Below are positions 61,533-64,000 of a DNA stretch of 64,000 nt, piece after piece. Within the stretch, counting starts at the first letter, position 1. Every line of letters starts with the position of its first letter. This stretch comes from Bartonella sp. M0283 (GTDB taxonomy: Bacteria; Pseudomonadota; Alphaproteobacteria; Rhizobiales; Rhizobiaceae): positions 1,674,001-1,738,000 of the forward strand of contig NZ_JACFSK010000001.1 of the NCBI RefSeq assembly GCF_016100455.1. Direction: 5' to 3'. The translations under genes and the position numbers were made by a program. A model generated the notes under the pieces. It did not search any database, was not told the origin of the DNA, and was given only the letters and a program-made list of their open reading frames with translations.

Positions 61533-62261
61533 TTATTCGCCTTCCCATTGCAGAAAAAGATACCCTTTGGCGCGCACTGTTTTGATAAAACGCGGGTTTT
61601 CAAGGTCATCACCCAGTCGGCGGCGAAGCCTTGAAATACGGGCATCAATCGACCGATCGAGCCCATCAAACTCGATACCACGCAAAGCATTCAATATATC
61701 ATCACGGGATAATATTTGGCCGGCGTGGCTTGCAAGAAGCCACAAGAGATCAAATTCGGCCGTGGTTAAATCAACCGGTTTATTATCAATCAGAACTGCG
61801 CGGTTATCCTTGTCTATGACGAGATTGCCAAAAACAAGTTTGGTGCGCGACGAAGGTAATGCTTCGTTTTCAGTATGATTTTCGTCGACCGTTTCGCTTT
61901 CTTTTCTTCTTAAAAGCGCGCGTATATGGGCAAGCAAACGGCGTGGCTCGACCGGCTTTGACATATAATCGTCGGCACCAAGTTCCAATCCGATAATTTC
62001 ATCAATATCATCTTCGCTTGCCGTCATGATCAATATCGGGCCTTTATAGAACGGACGCACATCACGGCAGACATCGAAACCGGATTTTCCAGGCAGCATG
62101 ACATCAAGAATGACGAGATCAGGCAGCAATTGCTTGATGACCTCTTCGGCTGTATCGCCGCGAGGATGCACCTCTACATCATAATTTTGTCGCTTCAGAT
62201 AATTGGCAACAAGTTCGGCAAGCCTTGTATCATCTTCTATTATAAGAATTTTCTTGTTCAT
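61533..62261 (-). CDS. RstA/OmpR-family response regulator, 242 aa
   Basis: A receiver domain with the phosphoacceptor Asp53 in LVILDVMLPG and the Lys of MSKPVEP leads to a winged-helix DNA-binding domain (LTTAEFDLLWLLASHAGQIL, then SIDARISRLRRRL and FIKTVRAKGYLF). I use the ATG at 62261 because it puts MNKKILIIEDD at the start, normal for this family; a longer frame to 62306 exists. It is the likely partner of the downstream RstB-like kinase. It is divergent from the HAD-phosphatase gene, so the 134-base gap holds both promoters. Confidence 0.93.
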   Translation of the reverse strand: MNKKILIIEDDTRLAELVANYLKRQNYDVEVHPRGDTAEEVIKQLLPDLVILDVMLPGKSGFDVCRDVRPFYKGPILIMTASEDDIDEIIGLELGADDYMSKPVEPRRLLAHIRALLRRKESETVDENHTENEALPSSRTKLVFGNLVIDKDNRAVLIDNKPVDLTTAEFDLLWLLASHAGQILSRDDILNALRGIEFDGLDRSIDARISRLRRRLGDDLENPRFIKTVRAKGYLFLQWEGE

Positions 62262-62395
62262 GCAGGTCTTTCTTTTCCGGTTACAGAAATGCAACAAAGA
62301 ACGCATATTCGTCTTTATTGTTTATAGGTAAAAGGTCGCTATGTATCAAGCTGACCAAATTCCAGTTATGGCTTCTATTGGAGATTAAAACGAAT

Positions 62396-63124
62396 ATGAC
62401 AAGAACGTTCCCGAATGCTTTTCAAGCTTTGAGCGCTCCCGTATTCTCACAAGGGCCCATATTTTCCCGCGTCTTTGTCGATTTCGACGGCACAATTGCC
62501 GATAATGACGTGACAGATGTTCTTTTGGAAAGATTTGCATCTCCAAACTGGGAATCAATCGAACAGGATTGGCTTTCGGGCAAAATCGGTGCACGTGAAT
62601 GCATGATGCGACAGATTGCGCTTATAAAAGCCTCGCCCGCCGAACTTAAAAAATGTCTTGATGAAATGAAAATCGATCCGGCTTTTCCGGATTTTGTCCG
62701 CTTGCTTGACCGGCAAGGTGTCGATATTGCCATTTTAAGCGACGGGCTTGATTATAGCATCCGCACGATTTTGAAACGTTATGGCCTCGAAAACGTCAAG
62801 GTTTTCGCAAACCGTCTTCTTTATGCCGGCAACAATAATTGGCAGTTACAATTTCCCTACAAAAATGTTGCTTGCCCGGCTGGCAATTGCAAATGCCGCC
62901 ATTTTGCCAATGCGGATAATGGATTTACCCTTTATATCGGCGATGGAACATCTGATTTCTGTGCGGCCGGAAAAGCCGACCTTGTACTCGCCAAAGGAAA
63001 ACTTGCCGATTATTGTGCAGCAAACAGCATTGACCACATCAAGGTCGATAACTTCGCCGAAATTATGCAAATCTGGCACAAACTGCAACGGCCGGAAAAA
63101 GCCCGCGAAAGGGTGGCTTCATGA
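62396..63124 (+). CDS. HAD-IB phosphatase, MtnX-like, 242 aa
   Basis: The nucleophile motif VFVDFDGTIADND (Asp29 and Asp31), motif II ILSDGLDYSI and motif IV YIGDGTSDFCAA define a class IB HAD phosphatase, the group of phosphoserine phosphatase and MtnX. A cysteine cluster CPAGNCKC sits in the middle, a feature of MtnX-like proteins. No methionine-salvage neighbours are present here, so another phosphomonoester is likely the substrate. The ATG at 62396 follows a GGAG site. It overlaps the next gene by 4 bases. Confidence 0.88.
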   Translation: MTRTFPNAFQALSAPVFSQGPIFSRVFVDFDGTIADNDVTDVLLERFASPNWESIEQDWLSGKIGARECMMRQIALIKASPAELKKCLDEMKIDPAFPDFVRLLDRQGVDIAILSDGLDYSIRTILKRYGLENVKVFANRLLYAGNNNWQLQFPYKNVACPAGNCKCRHFANADNGFTLYIGDGTSDFCAAGKADLVLAKGKLADYCAANSIDHIKVDNFAEIMQIWHKLQRPEKARERVAS

Positions 63125-63987
63125 TTACCGATGTCAGCTTTTTCTATAAAGGTGGTCGGGCTGGCGTTCTTCTCATTCATGGTTTGACAGGTACACCGGC
63201 CGAAATGCAAATTCTGGGCAAAGGTTTGCACAAGCACGGTTTTACTGTTTACGGTATGCAACTTGCAGGCCATTGTGGTGATGAAAACGACCTTTTGGCA
63301 ACCAGCTGGCATGACTGGTATGATAGTGTCATACGTGCAGCAGATCGGCTTTTGGAACATGTTGACACAATGTTTATCGGCGGACTTTCTATGGGTGCGG
63401 TTCTGGCACTCAAATATACGGCCGATCATCCCGAAAATGTAAAAGGTGTCGGCGTATATGGTCCGACATTTGTTTATGACGGCTGGTCGATACCACGCTA
63501 TATCCAGCGGTCTGTATTTTTGTTGAAATGGTTCAAAGCGCTTGGCATTTTCCAGAAAAGTGTGTTTATCGAACGGCCGCCTTATGGTTTGAAAGACGAG
63601 CGGATACGCAAAACCATTTCCGAAAGTATGCTTTCTGGCGACAGTGCCAAAGGTGGACTTGCCGGAAATCCGCTCGGTTCACTTGCCGAGATGCAGGAAC
63701 TTGCAAAACAAACCGAAACACAATTGCATGATATAAAAGCTCCCTGCCTTATCATGCATTCAAGCCATGATGACATTGCCAATATGGAAACAAATTCGGG
63801 ACGTGTTGCCCGTTCGGTTTCAGGCCCCGTCAAGATGATACCATTGGAGAATAGCTACCATATGATAACAATTGACCGTGACCGTAAAAAAGTCATTCAG
63901 GAAAGCGCCGACTTCTTTGGTGCCTTATGCACAAAAGATCAATTGGTACCCCCTGCTGTAAACCCGTTTATTCGCGAGATTGCTTGA
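63121..63987 (+). CDS. Alpha/beta-hydrolase, carboxylesterase or monoacylglycerol-lipase-like, 288 aa
   Basis: The oxyanion-hole region VLLIHGLTGTPAEM is at about 16-29, the nucleophile elbow GGLSMGAV has Ser90, and the acid/base residues lie in MHSSHDDIAN and ENSYHMITID near the end. The fold matches bacterial esterase/lipase proteins that act on short acyl esters or thioesters. It is coupled to the HAD phosphatase gene by an ATGA overlap, and the next gene starts 2 bases after its stop. Confidence 0.88.
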   Translation: MITDVSFFYKGGRAGVLLIHGLTGTPAEMQILGKGLHKHGFTVYGMQLAGHCGDENDLLATSWHDWYDSVIRAADRLLEHVDTMFIGGLSMGAVLALKYTADHPENVKGVGVYGPTFVYDGWSIPRYIQRSVFLLKWFKALGIFQKSVFIERPPYGLKDERIRKTISESMLSGDSAKGGLAGNPLGSLAEMQELAKQTETQLHDIKAPCLIMHSSHDDIANMETNSGRVARSVSGPVKMIPLENSYHMITIDRDRKKVIQESADFFGALCTKDQLVPPAVNPFIREIA

Positions 63988-63989
63988 CA

Positions 63990-64000
63990 ATGAGTTGGCT
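63990..64000 (+). CDS. Start of a further coupled gene, cut by the window edge
   Basis: ATG AGT TGG CT... follows the hydrolase stop by two bases in operon style. Only about three codons are visible, so the product cannot be named. It is probably a further gene of this operon. Confidence 0.4.

Overview
The window looks like a chromosomal segment of an alphaproteobacterium of the order Hyphomicrobiales (Rhizobiales), most likely a Bartonella-like or Brucella-like relative with moderate GC content. This rests on gene families and gene order: the fliR/flhA cluster with its rhizobial-type tail genes, ribF next to a TIGR01459 HAD gene, glnD-murJ-trpS, groESL behind a CIRCE element, hisS-hisZ-hisG, a TauE/SafE exporter paired with a TIGR02186 protein, a DUF6460-type protein and the etfBA/ETF-QO genes. 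The genus is an inference. I see no tRNA, rRNA, CRISPR array, IS element or prophage.

Layout. 1-6.6 kb: a hypothetical gene, a gene-poor stretch with small repeats, then a minus-strand flagellar cluster (flhA, fliR, FliJ-like, FlgJ-like rod protein, FlgN-like, and a membrane-anchored unknown). 6.5-11 kb: small membrane proteins, fdhD, a DUF442 phosphatase-like protein, an FMN reductase and a MipA/OmpV outer-membrane protein. 11-28.5 kb: housekeeping genes (ribF, HAD, glnD, murJ, trpS, a PAS-HWE kinase, a universal stress protein, nfu, groES-groEL, fumC, pgm, a peroxiredoxin). 28.5-36.9 kb: hisGZS, a lipoprotein, tag and xseA, and small proteins. 37-45 kb: glycosyltransferases, a ligase-associated helicase with the PdeM nuclease, the TIGR02186/TauE pair and a coiled-coil unknown. 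45.3-55.8 kb: an SsuBCA/TauABC-type ABC importer, a hot-dog dehydratase, an aldo/keto reductase, the electron-transfer flavoprotein system and a glutamine amidotransferase.

56.3-64 kb is the most unusual part. It holds a class-III aminotransferase, a FemAB/CelD-like GNAT protein translationally coupled to a diverged arginase-fold protein, a convergent RstBA-like two-component system, and, divergent from the regulator, a coupled HAD-IB phosphatase and alpha/beta hydrolase that lead into a further gene cut off by the window edge. The combination reads like an uncharacterised small-molecule or lipid-modification pathway with its own regulator. That is inference from domain content and coupling, not a demonstrated pathway.

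Many genes are translationally coupled through ATGA or TGATG overlaps. Several starts differ from the longest open frame; these are given where a Shine-Dalgarno sequence or family alignment decides them. Clear Rho-independent terminators follow the first gene, groEL, fumC and the peroxiredoxin gene, with another in the long nfu-groES gap.
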